A stretch of 64,000 nt of DNA from Ornithorhynchus anatinus. Taxonomy: Eukaryota; Chordata; Mammalia; Monotremata; Ornithorhynchidae. The notes below the pieces were generated by a model. It ran no database searches and was not told where the DNA came from. It saw only the letters and a list, made by a program, of their open reading frames with translations. Positions within the stretch are counted from its first letter, which is position 1. Each line of letters starts with the position of its first letter. Shown here piece by piece: positions 23,020 through 32,787 of this stretch. The DNA is taken from NCBI RefSeq assembly GCF_004115215.2, contig NW_024396779.1:186001-250000 (forward strand), given 5' to 3'. The translations under genes and the position numbers were made by a program.

Positions 23020-23878
23020 TGTTCAGTGGTATTTATTGAGTGCCTACTGTGAGCAGAGCACTGTACTAGGTGGTGTACAACATCACCAAGATCCGCCCTT
23101 TCATCTCCATCCAAATCACTACCACGTTAGTACAATCACTTATCCTATCTCGACTGGATTACTGCATCAGCCTCCTTGCTGACCTCCCGCCCTCTTGCCT
23201 CTCCCCACTTCACTCTGCTGACTGGATTATCTTTCTGCAGAAACGTTCTGGGCATGTCACCACCCCCCTCAAAAATCTCCAGTGGTTGCCTATTCAACCT
23301 CCATATCAAGCAAAAACTCCTCACTATTGGCTTCAAAGTTCTCCATCACCTTGCCCCCTCCTACCTCACCTCGTTTTTCTCCTCCTACAGCCCAGCCGGC
23401 ACACTCCGCTCCTCCGCCGCTCACCTCCTCATGGTGCCTCGTTCTCATCTGTCCCACCATAGACCCCTGGCCCATGTCCTACCTCTGACCTGGAATGCCC
23501 TCCCTCATCAATCTGCCAAACAATTACACTTCCTCCCTTCAAAGCCCTACTGAAGGCTCACCTCCTCCAAGAGACCTTCCCAGACTAAGTCTCCCTTTTA
23601 TTCACCTCCCCCTCCCCTCCACATCTCCCCGACTCACTCCCTTTGCTCTACCCCCAGCCCCACAACACTAGTGTATATAGCACATATCTATAATTCTGTT
23701 TCTTTATATTGATGCCTGTTCACTCGTTCAGATATCTGTCTCCCCCTTTTTAGACTGTAAGCCCGTTGTGGAAAGGGATTGTCTCTATTGCTGAATTGTA
23801 ATTTCCAAGGGCTTAGTACGGTGCTCTGCACACAGTAAGTGCTCAATAAATATGATTTAATGAATGAATTGAATGAAT
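23020..23878 (+). repeat. L2 C-terminal and 3' portion
   Basis: A minus-strand L2 tail (23025-23073) is joined to a plus-strand L2 that begins in ORF2 at YNITKIRPFISIQ (23075) and ends in (tgaa)n at 23878. Frame breaks are present. The 290 bp before it (22730-23020) are AT-rich and unassigned. Confidence 0.85.
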
Positions 23879-23924
23879 GACGTAGGCAAACACAGTCCCT
23901 GCCCTCAAAGAGCCAACACTCTTT

Positions 23925-24470
23925 TTTTGTGGTATATGTTAATTGCTTAATATGTGCCAGGCACTGTACTAAGCCCTAGGGTAAATACAAGCTAATCCAA
24001 TGAGACACAGTCCCTGTCCCACATGGAGTTTACAGTCTTAATCCCAATTTTACATATGAGGTAACTGAGGCACAGAGAAGTGAAGTGAATTCCCAAGGTT
24101 ACACAGCAGACAAGTGGCGAGGGAAGAATTAGAAACCAGAACTACCAGAACTACTACTTCTGACTACCAGGCCCATCCTCTATCTAGAGAAGCAGCACGG
24201 CATTGTGGATTGACCAAGAAGCTGGGAGTCAAAAGGTCAGGGGTTCTCATGCTGGCTCTGCCACTTGTCCACTGTGTGTGTGACCTTGGGCAAGTTATTT
24301 CACTTCTCTGTGCCTCAGTTACCTCATCTGTAAAATGAGAATTAAGAGTGTGAGCCTCACATTGGACAGGGATTGTGTCAAACCTGATTTGCTCGTGCCC
24401 TCTCCAGTGCTCAGTAAAGTGCCTGGCACATAGTAAATAAAGTTAATACATGTCACAATTATTATTATCC
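23925..24470. repeat. Two Mon1 SINEs, head to head
   Basis: Minus copy 23925-24185 and plus copy 24188-24470. Confidence 0.85.
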
Positions 24471-24474
24471 ACTA

Positions 24475-26040
24475 GGCCATGCTACTTCTCAACCTTATGC
24501 CCTCTCACTCAAAGGCAGAGCCTAGATCATCTGAACCACACACCCCACTGGGACTTGAGCTTGGAAAGACTGAGGAGCCATGGAGGGAGGGAATCAAGCA
24601 GATAGAGATATCCCCAATCTACCCCAGCACTTACAGCAGTTCTTGGCACATAGCAAGCGCTTAATAAACGCCATCATTGTTATGGTTATTAGATGGATTT
24701 TTGCAACTGCCAGCTTGGCTCCTCATTTGGCAATCAACCAGTCAATCGATGGTATTTATTGAGCACTCACTATGTGCCGAGCACTGAACTAAGCAATTGG
24801 GAGATTACAGTATAACAGAGTTGGTATAGAAACATTCCCTGCCCACAAAGAATCAGGGTGGTCTGGTAGAGAGAGCATGGGCCTGGGAGCCAAAAGGTCT
24901 GGGTTCTAATCCTGACTCCACCACTTGTCTGCTGCTTGACCTTGGGCAAGTCACTTCACTTCTATGTGCCTTAGTTCCCTCATCAGTTAATTGGGGATTA
25001 TGACTGTGAATCCCATGTGGGACATGGACTGTTTCCAACCCGATGATCTAGCACTTAGTTCAGTGCCTGACACATAGTAAGTGCTTAACAGATGCCATTA
25101 AAAAAAAGAAGGAATTACCTCCTTTCCTCCTCTTCTAACTCTGACCTTCCTACCCAATCCCCCCTTTAGGTGTTGGAGCCCAGGAGCAAATAATAATGAT
25201 AATTATTATTATTATTATAGTGTTTAATAATGTTGGTATTTGTTAAGTGCTTACAATGTGCCGAGCACTGTTCTAAGCGCTGGGGTAGACACAGGGGAAT
25301 CAGGTTGTCCCACGTGGGGCTCACAGTCTTAATCCCCATTTTACAAATGAAGTACTGAGGCACCGAGAAGTTAAGTGACTTGCCCGAAGTCACACAGCTG
25401 ACAAGTAGCCAAGCTGGGATTCGAACCCATGACCTCTGACCCCAAAGCCCTTGCTCTTTCCACTGAGCCACACTGCTTCTGTTCATTAAGTGGTCACTAT
25501 ATATCAGCACTTAGAACAGTGCCAGGGCTTAGAACAGTGCATGGCACATAGTAAGCACTTAACAAATACCATCATTATTATATATCAAGCACTATTCTAA
25601 GTGCTGCAGTAGATACAAGCTAATCATGTTAAATACAGTCCCTGCCCCACATGGGGCTCACAGTCTTAATCCCCATTTTACAGATGAGGTAACTGAGGCG
25701 GAGAGAAGTGAAATGACTTGCCCAAGGTCACATAGCAGACATGTGCAGAGTCAGGATTAGAACCCAGGTCCTTCTGACTGCCAGGCTCATGCTCTATCCA
25801 CTAGGCCATGCCGTTTCCCTAGGCCATGCTGAATCACACCCCCTCTGAGAGTAGAGCTTGGAAAGCCTGAGGAAGAGATTAACACTGTGAGCCCAATGTG
25901 GGACATGGACTGGGTCCAACCTGATGATCTTGTACCTACCCCAGTACTTACAGTGTCTGGCACATAGTAAGAGCTTAGCAAATACCATTTAAAAAAACAA
26001 TGCAATTACCTGCTTTCCTCCTCTTCTTCCTTTCCTGAAG
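24475..26040. repeat. Old duplication with SINE and L2 insertions, upstream of the OR11L1-like gene
   Basis: Non-repeat markers occur twice in the same order: 'agcttggaaag' at 24558 and 25855, and 'aattacctcctttcctcctcttc' (or 'aattacctgctttcctcctc') at 25113 and 26004. The spacing is about 1.3 kb and 0.9 kb, so copy 1 has gained about 0.4 kb. Mon1 SINEs: 24605-24690 (+ tail), 24855-25110 (+), 25215-25480 (minus, young), 25500-25580 (+ tail), 25575-25818 (minus), 25868-25995 (+ tail). L2 tail: 24735-24850 (minus). Confidence 0.7.
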
Positions 26041-26295
26041 GAGCATGGGCCTGAGAGTCAGAAGACCATAGGTTCTAATCCCACCTCTGCCACTTCTCTG
26101 CTGTGTGACCTTGGGCTAGTCACTTAACTTCTCTGTGTTTCACTTACTTCATCTGCAAAATAGGAATTGAGACTGAGAGCCTCATGTGGGACAGGGACCA
26201 TGTCCAATCCGGTTCACTTGTATCCAACCCAGCGCTCAGTACAGTGCCTGGCACTTAGTAAGCACTCAACAAATACCACAATTATTATTGCTATT
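26041..26295 (+). repeat. Mon1 SINE abutting the OR coding exon
   Basis: The SINE tail (caacaaataccacaattatt) stops only about 18 bases before the OR start codon at 26313. Confidence 0.88.
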
Positions 26296-26307
26296 GATTC
26301 CACACTT

Positions 26308-26309
26308 AG
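26308..26309 (+). promoter_or_regulatory. Possible 3' splice site before the OR11L1-like start
   Basis: OR coding exons usually follow an untranslated exon by splicing. The AG in 'ttgattccacacttag' is the nearest candidate acceptor, 3 bases before the ATG. Its pyrimidine tract is weak and largely SINE-derived, so the real acceptor may lie farther upstream. Confidence 0.3.
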
Positions 26310-26312
26310 TTG

Positions 26313-27239
26313 ATGGAACCCAGGAACACATCCACTGTCACAGAGTTCCACCTTCTGGGCTTTCAGAATCTCTCAGCCCTACAGGCCCTGCTGTTCCCTG
26401 TGTTCCTCCTCACGTACCTCCTGACCGTCACCGGGAACCTGACCATCATCGTGATTGTGAGCCAGAATCCTCGGCTCAACACCCCGATGTACACCTTCCT
26501 CAAGCACCTCTCTTTCCTGGAGATCTGGTACACCACGACTATCGCCCCGATGCTCCTGACCAGCCTGCTGTCTTGGAGATGGGCCATCTCCTTCCCGGCC
26601 TGTATGACACAACTCTACTTCTTTGTCTTCTTTGGGGCCATGGAATGCTTCCTGCTGACCACGATGGCCTATGACCGTTACCTGGCTATCTGTAACCCTC
26701 TCTACTACACTGCCTTGATGAGCCCAGGAGCCTGCATGAAATTGGTGGTGGGGTCCTGGATGGCTGGAGTCTGGACCGCCCTCGTTCCCTCCTTGATGTT
26801 CTCCAAGTTGAGGTTCTGTGGGCCCAACCAGATTGATCACTTCTTCTGTGATCTCCTTCCCCTAATGCAGCTCTCGTGCTCCAGTACGGCCGCTATAGAG
26901 ACGGTCATCTTCATCCTGTCCATTATGGTGCTGTGCATCTGTTTCCTCATGACTTTGTTCTCCTACGTCTTCATTGTGTCCACCATCTTGAAGATCCCCT
27001 CTGCATCGGGCCAGAGGAAGACCTTTTCCACCTGCGGTTCCCACTTGGCTGTGGTCACCATCTACTACGGGACCATGATCTCCATGTATGTCTGGCCCAA
27101 CGTCCTCCTGTCGCCCGATCTCAACAAGGTAATCTCTGTGTTCTACACGGTGGTGACCCCGCTGCTCAACCCCATCGTCTATAGCTTGAGGAACAGGGAC
27201 TTCAAAGAGATACTGAAGGAAGGTCGTCAAGAGGAATAG
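26313..27239 (+). CDS. OR11L1: Olfactory receptor, OR11L1-like, intact
   Basis: Class II odorant receptor, 308 residues: a seven-helix G-protein-coupled receptor of olfactory neuron cilia, coupled to Golf and cAMP. The start is the ATG at 26313; the codon before it is TTG. The N-terminus MEPRNTSTVTEFHLLGFQNL has a glycosylation site at N5 and is very close to human OR11L1 as I recall it. TM1 carries the GN pair at 41-42. The loop motif before TM2 is PMYTFLKHLSFLE rather than the usual PMYFFL. C97 is the expected disulfide cysteine. MAYDRYLAIC spans 118-127. HFFCD lies in extracellular loop 2, KTFSTCGSHL opens TM6, and PLLNPIVYSLRN ends TM7. The frame is complete, with the stop at 27237. It stands alone among repeats, with a SINE on its 5' side and a minisatellite on its 3' side. 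Orthology, as opposed to subfamily membership, is inferred. Confidence 0.95.
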   Translation: MEPRNTSTVTEFHLLGFQNLSALQALLFPVFLLTYLLTVTGNLTIIVIVSQNPRLNTPMYTFLKHLSFLEIWYTTTIAPMLLTSLLSWRWAISFPACMTQLYFFVFFGAMECFLLTTMAYDRYLAICNPLYYTALMSPGACMKLVVGSWMAGVWTALVPSLMFSKLRFCGPNQIDHFFCDLLPLMQLSCSSTAAIETVIFILSIMVLCICFLMTLFSYVFIVSTILKIPSASGQRKTFSTCGSHLAVVTIYYGTMISMYVWPNVLLSPDLNKVISVFYTVVTPLLNPIVYSLRNRDFKEILKEGRQEE

Positions 27240-27295
27240 TAGCATCTAAAATGAAATGGGAGGAAGAAAGGGTCTCATTGGTCTCACTCCATCAC

Positions 27296-28790
27296 CCTGC
27301 TGGCTTTATGCAATGGGGGCTACTTATGAGATGGGAGTCATAGGGACCATTGGTCATACTCTTCAATGGGGTCACATCAACTGCTATCCTCTCCCTGACT
27401 TTTCTGTCACTGTGAACGGCACTATCATCCTTCCCTCTCACAAGCCCACAACCTTGCTGTCGTCTTGACTCTGCTCTCTCATTCAACCCACACATCCAAT
27501 CCGTCACCAAAACCTGCCTGTTTCACCTATACAACATCGCCAATATCCACCCTTTCCTCTCCATCCAAACTGCTACTTTGCTGGTACAAACTCTCATACT
27601 ATCCCAACTGGATTATTGCATCAGCCTCCTTTCTCATCTCTCATCCTTCCTGTCTCTCCTGTTTCAGTCTATACTTCATTCTGACTGCCTGGATTATCTT
27701 TCTACAGAACTCTCTGGAATGTCACTCCCCTGCTCAAAAAACCTCCAGTAGTTGCCTATCAACCTTCACATGAAGCAAAAACTCCTCACTCTTGGCTTCA
27801 AAGCTCTCCATCACCTTGCCCCCTCCTGACTCACCTCCCTTCTCTCCTTCTACAGCCCACCTCGTAACACTCCCACCTCCGTCACGGTGCCTCGTTCTTG
27901 CCTGTCTCTCTGTCGAACCCCTGCGCCCCACATTCTGCACTGACCTGGAATGCCCTCCCTCCTCATATCCACACAAAACTACTTTCTTCTTTCTCTTCAA
28001 AGCCCTGCTGAGAGCTCACCTCCTCCAGGAGGCCTTCCCAGGACTGAGCCCTCCTTTCGTCTTGCTCCTCCTCCCCTCCCCATTTTCCCCTACTCCCCTC
28101 CCTCTGCTACTACCCCTTCCCCTCCCCACACACTTGTGTATATTTGTACATATTACTGTATTTATTAATGAGTACTATATCTATGATTCTATTTATCTAT
28201 TTTGATGGCATTGATGCCTGTCTTACTTGTTTTGTTTTGTTGTCTATCTCCCCCTTCTAGACTGTGAGCCCATTGATGGGCAAGGGATTATCTCTATCTG
28301 TTGCTGAGTTGTACATTCCAAGCGCTTAGTACAGTGCTCTGCACACACTAAGCACTCAATAATATGATTAAATGAATGAGATGAATAATGAACTGCTTGT
28401 GGTACTTTCAATGGGTGGGGGGGCACATGAACTACTGGTGTTACTCTTCAATGGGGGGGTCATATAAACCACTAGTAGTGCTCTTCAATGGGGATCACAT
28501 CAACCACTGGTGCTACTTTTAATTGGGCGGGGGGGGGAGGGGCGGTCACGTAAACCACTGATAGTACCCCCCCGAAAATGTACGCTTGTTATGGGCAGGG
28601 AATGTATGTTATACTGTAGTATCCCTAGTGCTTAGTACAGTGCTTTGTACACAGTAAGTGCTACAATAGGAACCACATGGGGGTCACATAAAACACTAGT
28701 GGTACACTACAATGAGAGGATCATATGAACCACTGGTGCTACTCTTCAATGGGGGTTACATGAACCACTGTAGTACTTGAAAGCACACGT
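27296..28790. repeat. Minisatellite (~36-bp unit), split by an L2
   Basis: The imperfect unit resembles 'tcttcaatggggtcacat' plus 'gaaccactggtggtac'. About two units precede the L2 (27300-27385) and about seven follow it (28391-28568 and 28680-28785). A plus-strand L2 tail (28568-28680) interrupts the second block. Some units carry G runs of 7-10 bases. Confidence 0.82.
27386..28390 (+). repeat. L2 inserted in the minisatellite
   Basis: 5'-truncated L2 starting in ORF2 just after the catalytic region (the DFSVTVNGT part) and ending in a decayed (tgaa)n. The heptamer 'aactgct' lies at 27379-27385 and again at 28391-28397, the expected target-site duplication. Several frame breaks. Confidence 0.88.
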
Positions 28791-29061
28791 CAAGTCCAGA
28801 ACAGTGTTCTTAGGGTGAAAGGGAAAGGGAAGCAATTGAACGACTGTCTGTCACTCCCTTAGGTCTCCCTCATGAAGAGTTCCCATTGATTTCAAGAAGT
28901 TCGAGAGATGAGGGTAAGTGGAATGAGAGCAGTTTGGAAATTTATGCTGTGGGAGTAGTTTGCTGGCTTTTGTGATATCTTCCAACTGTCCACATCTTTG
29001 TGGCTTCCTTGTGATCTTAAAATATTTCTATTTGCTCCATCCTTTCAATGATTTCCCTATT
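28791..29061. other. Unassigned unique sequence
   Basis: No repeat or gene motif recognised. Confidence 0.5.
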
Positions 29062-29250
29062 TCAGCTCACCATAGGACAGTTGTTTGGGTATTCTGCTGT
29101 TGTCTAGTCCCCTCTCACCCATTTCTGCTCATCATAGAGTGGTAGTTTGGGTAGCCCGCAATTGTACAGCCTCCTCACCCTCATTTCTGTTCACCATAGA
29201 GCCGTTTTTTGGGTATTTGGTTGTCATCCATTCCTCTCAACATCCCATCC
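29062..29250 (+). repeat. 62-bp tandem repeat, three copies
   Basis: Units begin near 29062, 29122 and 29185 with 'tttctgctcaccatagagc'-like sequence, then 'gtttgggta' and a pyrimidine-rich end. Pairwise similarity is moderate, so the array is old. Confidence 0.75.
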
Positions 29251-30165
29251 AGCAAAGGTTTCATGTGATGGATATTGATTGCCTTAGTGCTTTGTCTAAT
29301 TATATTCCAGAATATCACTGATCATGATCCTGTCTTGCTATGTGATGTTAAGAATTGCATGTAAATGGTTAAATCATACATTTAAATCTCGTAATTTATG
29401 AGAAGGCTATGAGAAGGGGTAGAGAAGTTTATAGTCTGGGGAATGTGTTTCACGAGTTGTAAAGTATAAGGGATTGATGCTTGTGGTGTGATTTAAGGGA
29501 AATCATCATTATCATCAATAATATTTATTGAGCAAATTATATGTGCTGTACTAAGTGCTTTGGAGAGTTCAAAACTACAACGTTGGCAGTCACATTCCCT
29601 ATCTACTATGGGCTTACAGTCTAGACATCTGGGTGAATACAAAATATTATCATGAATAAGTCATGGAGTGCAAAGTGAATAACCAAAATAATATGCTCAA
29701 TCATCCCAAATTCTTCCCACCATCTCCATTAGGTTAATAGGCTACTTCCCATTCAATTTTATGGCTTTCTCCTTCCTTTCCTCCCCTCATGCTCTCTCTG
29801 CTAGATGTTCTCTCATGGTCTGCTGCTCTCAGCCTCCACCACTGTCCACCACCACTGTCCACCACCACTGTCCTCCACCACTGTGAGGGGAGAGAATCCT
29901 ATCCTTCCTCTCCATCCTCATGGGAATCTTCCAAAATTTTGTAGAGTGTCCGTGGTATCAGAGATGAAATGATAATAGTAATAATAATAATAATTGTGGT
30001 AACCTTAATGGTGACTGTGGAATTTCTCAAGTGCATATTTATAAGCTTATATGTAAGCATGTTACGTTGTAAACTCACTGTGCGCAGGGAACATGTCTAC
30101 CAACTCTGTTACATTGTATTCTCTCAAGCATTTAGTTCAGTGCTCTCCACACAGTAAGTAAATGC
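29251..30165. repeat. Unique DNA with L2 tails and a short tandem repeat
   Basis: Minus L2 tail at 29515-29635. 'ccaccactgt' is repeated about four times at 29837-29883. An (aat)n run lies at 29968-29993, and a plus L2 tail at 30067-30165. The remainder (29251-29510, 29640-29830) is unassigned. Confidence 0.6.
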
Positions 30166-30169
30166 CACT

Positions 30170-30640
30170 GACTGATTGAGTGTTAGATTGTGTCAAGTTC
30201 CTGACCTGCCTGGGGCTCACAACCTAAGAGGGAGGGAGAGTGGGTAATTAATCCATATTTTACTGCTGAGGAAACTGAGGCAATGAGAAATCAAGTGGCT
30301 TGCACAAAGTCACAAAGCGGACAAGTGGTGGAGCCAGGATTTGAAGTCAGGTCTCTCACCTCATACTGGTCTTTCCACCTGCCCACGAGATTTAGAAGTT
30401 CTTTAAAAATATTTAAAAATCCGAATTTCCAAATCACTCAATCATTGCTATTTATTGACCGTTTACTGTGTGCAGAGCTCTGGATTAAGCGCTTTGGAGA
30501 GTACAGAATAACAGAGCTGGTAAGTAATATTAACAGGGAGTGCTAACCTGATTAGGCTGCATTTACCCCAGTGCTTAGCATAGTGTCTGGCACATTGTAA
30601 GCGCCTAACTAATATAAAAAAATCAAAAGGCCAGCCCTTC
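30170..30640. repeat. Partial Mon1 SINEs and an L2 tail
   Basis: Mon1 (minus) 30175-30400 without its head; L2 tail (minus) 30437-30545; Mon1 tail (+) 30545-30620. Confidence 0.7.
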
Positions 30641-30664
30641 TGCCAAATGCAGACACTCTTCCAG

Positions 30665-31653
30665 TCAGGACCGAGACCTGCAGGGATTCGAATTCATCAC
30701 AGGGATCACCCTCAGGTCCTTGGTGAAGGACTGGACCCTTCCCAGAGACTCACTCAATGCTCTCTTCATTGTTTCATTGCGCAGGCTGAAGATGAAGGGG
30801 TTCAGGAGAGGGGTGACCACACTGGAGAGGACAAAGAGGATCTTATTGAGCTGCAGGGAGCGCTTCTGAGTGGGTTGGACATAGACAAAGATGGAGATCC
30901 CGTAGCCCATGGAGACCACGGTGAAATGAGAGGCACAGGTGGAGAAAGCCTTCTTTCGCCCCTTGCCTGAGGGGATCTTGAGGATGGTGGAGATGACACA
31001 GCCGTAGGAAATGATGGTCATTGCCAGAGAGCTGATCAGCAGCACGAGGGAGACGATGAAGTCAAGAAGCTCAATGAAGGTGACGTCGGCACAGGCGAGG
31101 TGAAGGAAGGGGGCGCTGTCACAGAAGAAATGATCGATGATGTTGGGCCCGCAATAGGGCAAGCGGGTTCTCAAGAGGATGGATGGGAGGATGAGAAAGA
31201 AGGACCCAAACCACGCTATGGTGACGAGCTGAGCGCAGTGAGCGAGTCAAAATGGTGGGATACCGCAAGGGTTGGCAGATGGCCACATAACGGTCATATG
31301 ACATGATGGCAAAGAAGATGAACTCAGTGCTACCAAAGAGGAAGTAGAAGCATAACTGAGTGAAGCACTCATGAAAAGACACGGACTTCGTCTCTGACAG
31401 GAAGTTGGCCAGCATCCGGGGCACGACGCAGGTCGTGGTTAGGATTTCGCTGAAAGAGAAGTGGCTGAGGAAGAAATACATGGGTGAGTGGAGACGGTAA
31501 TCCAGACAGATCAGCATGATGATGAGGAGATTGCCCAGCACTGTCACCATGTAGGCAGAGAGGAAGAGGAGGAGAGGAAAACGCCTAGTTCTGGGGTAGT
31601 GGGGATGCCCACTAAAACGATTCAGTCACTGCTGTCCAATTCGCCGGTCCCAT
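30665..31653 (-). pseudogene. Olfactory receptor pseudogene, family-6-like, three 1-base losses
   Basis: Read on the minus strand, a start at 31653 gives MGPANWTAVTE with a glycosylation site at NWT. A missing base near 31620 breaks the frame before VLVGIPTTPELGVF. A second missing base near 31573 precedes LLLFLSAYMVTVLGN (TM1). The frame then runs well through YRLHSPMYFFLSHFSF and MSYDRYVAIC to a third missing base near 31231. It resumes at AQLVTIAWFGSFFLILPS, LPYCGPNIIDHFFCD, KAFSTCASHF and NPFIFSLRN, and stops at 30665. Everything else expected of a class II odorant receptor is present. Because all three lesions are single-base losses and a sequence gap lies 1 kb away, draft error is a real alternative to decay; otherwise the gene is recently lost. 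Confidence 0.92.
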
Positions 31654-32096
31654 CCGGTCTCAGTGCTTTTTCTGGGGAAAATCACAGGGAGAAAACAGCC
31701 AAACTATCACAGAGCTCTCAGTCTGGAAAGGGCCAATCAATCAATCAATCAATCATATTTATTTAGTACTTTTATGTGCAGAACCTTCTCTCAGGATTGC
31801 ACCTGGGAGTTTCCAGTACTCTACCAGTCCAGGCTATGGAAGGGAGAGTCAAACAGAGGCTTACCCATTTTATTCCTAGTTTGGGCAGTGGCTAGTGAGT
31901 GGAAGGCAATCTGCTTACAAGTCAAAACTCACCTGTGCTAGGCAGCAGCAGCGTGGGAGAAAGTCGAGGGTAGAGACTCAAGTTTACTGTATGGAAGAAG
32001 CAGTGGTAAGTCATTTCTGTATTTTACTAAGAAACCTCTACGGATACACTACCAGAACAATTGCAGATGGAGGTGAGGCGTTTCTGGGAGAGATGT

Positions 32097-32177
32097 GTCA
32101 TGATGGTCGAGGGTATAAGGCATTGGACTTGAAATCCAATGGGGTTCCCTGAGCTGGTTCGAATCTGCTAACAGCAA
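32097..32177 (+). pseudogene. tRNA-Ser(UGA)-like pseudogene
   Basis: The anticodon arm 'cattggacttgaaatccaat' (anticodon TGA at 32130-32132) matches cytosolic tRNA-Ser closely. The D-arm region 'tggtcgagggtataagg' and the T-arm region 'ggttcgaatctgct' follow the same tRNA. The acceptor ends no longer pair, so it is not functional. It lies inside the RTE-like repeat, immediately before a Mon1 SINE. Confidence 0.75.
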
Positions 32178-32182
32178 CTTTC

Positions 32183-32448
32183 TTGGAGAAGCAGCATGAC
32201 TCAGTGGAAAGAGCATGGGCTTGGGGTCAGAGGTCATGAGTTCTAATCCCACCTCTGCCACTAAGCTGTGTGACTTTGGGCAAGTCACTTCACTTCTCTG
32301 GGCCTCAGTTACCTCATCTGTAAAATGGGGATTAAGACTGTGAGCCCCACATGGAACAATCTGAATACCTTGTATCTACCCTAGTGCTTAGAACAGTACT
32401 TGGCACATAGTAAGTGCTTAACAAATACCATTATTATTATTATTATTA
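32183..32448 (+). repeat. Mon1 SINE
   Basis: Nearly complete, with an (att)n tail, lying between the tRNA-Ser relic and the end of the RTE-like element. Confidence 0.9.
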
Positions 32449-32501
32449 TGTATCCATGGAGTCACTATGGTTGGGAATGACTCAACAGCATAAGACAGGA
32501 C

Positions 32502-32687
32502 ATGTGCAGAACCACTGTACTAAGTGCTTGGGAGAGTACAATACAACAGAATTAGCAGACACAATCCCTGCCCATAATGAGCTAGGCAGGCTATCTTGTC
32601 CATTCTCTAGACATTAAGCTTGTGTGGACAGGGAACGTGTCTGTTACATTGTTATACTGTACTCTCCCAAGAGCTGGTAGTGCTCTG
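32502..32687. repeat. L2 tails up to the gap
   Basis: Minus tail 32502-32590; plus tail 32605-32687, running into the Ns. Confidence 0.75.
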
Positions 32688-32787
32688 NNNNNNNNNNNNN
32701 NNNNNNNNNNNNNNNNNNNNNNNNNNNNNNNNNNNNNNNNNNNNNNNNNNNNNNNNNNNNNNNNNNNNNNNNNNNNNNNNNNNNNNN
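32688..32787. other. Assembly gap (100 N)
   Basis: Exactly 100 N, the usual placeholder for a gap of unknown size. Both edges are L2 sequence, so distance and even order across it are uncertain. Confidence 0.99.

Larger units (their letters stand above)
31785..32490 (+). repeat. RTE/BovB-like 3' end, interrupted
   Basis: The same element as 8365-8735, here in plus orientation. It runs to 'tttctgggagagatgtgtc' (32099) and resumes at 'tatccatggagtcactatgg' (32450), ending 'aatgactcaacagcataaga'. A tRNA-Ser-like piece and a Mon1 SINE fill the break. An L2 tail (31737-31785, minus) lies before it. Confidence 0.65.

Noticed and set aside
26379-26840. Minus-strand frame of 153 codons
   Set aside because: Shadow of the OR11L1-like gene on the opposite strand.
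28300-28426. Short minus-strand frame after L2
   Set aside because: Composed of L2 3' UTR; the same pseudo-peptide recurs at every L2 tail.
32097-32177. Functional tRNA-Ser gene
   Set aside because: Acceptor arms do not pair and the T arm is damaged; it is embedded in a repeat.
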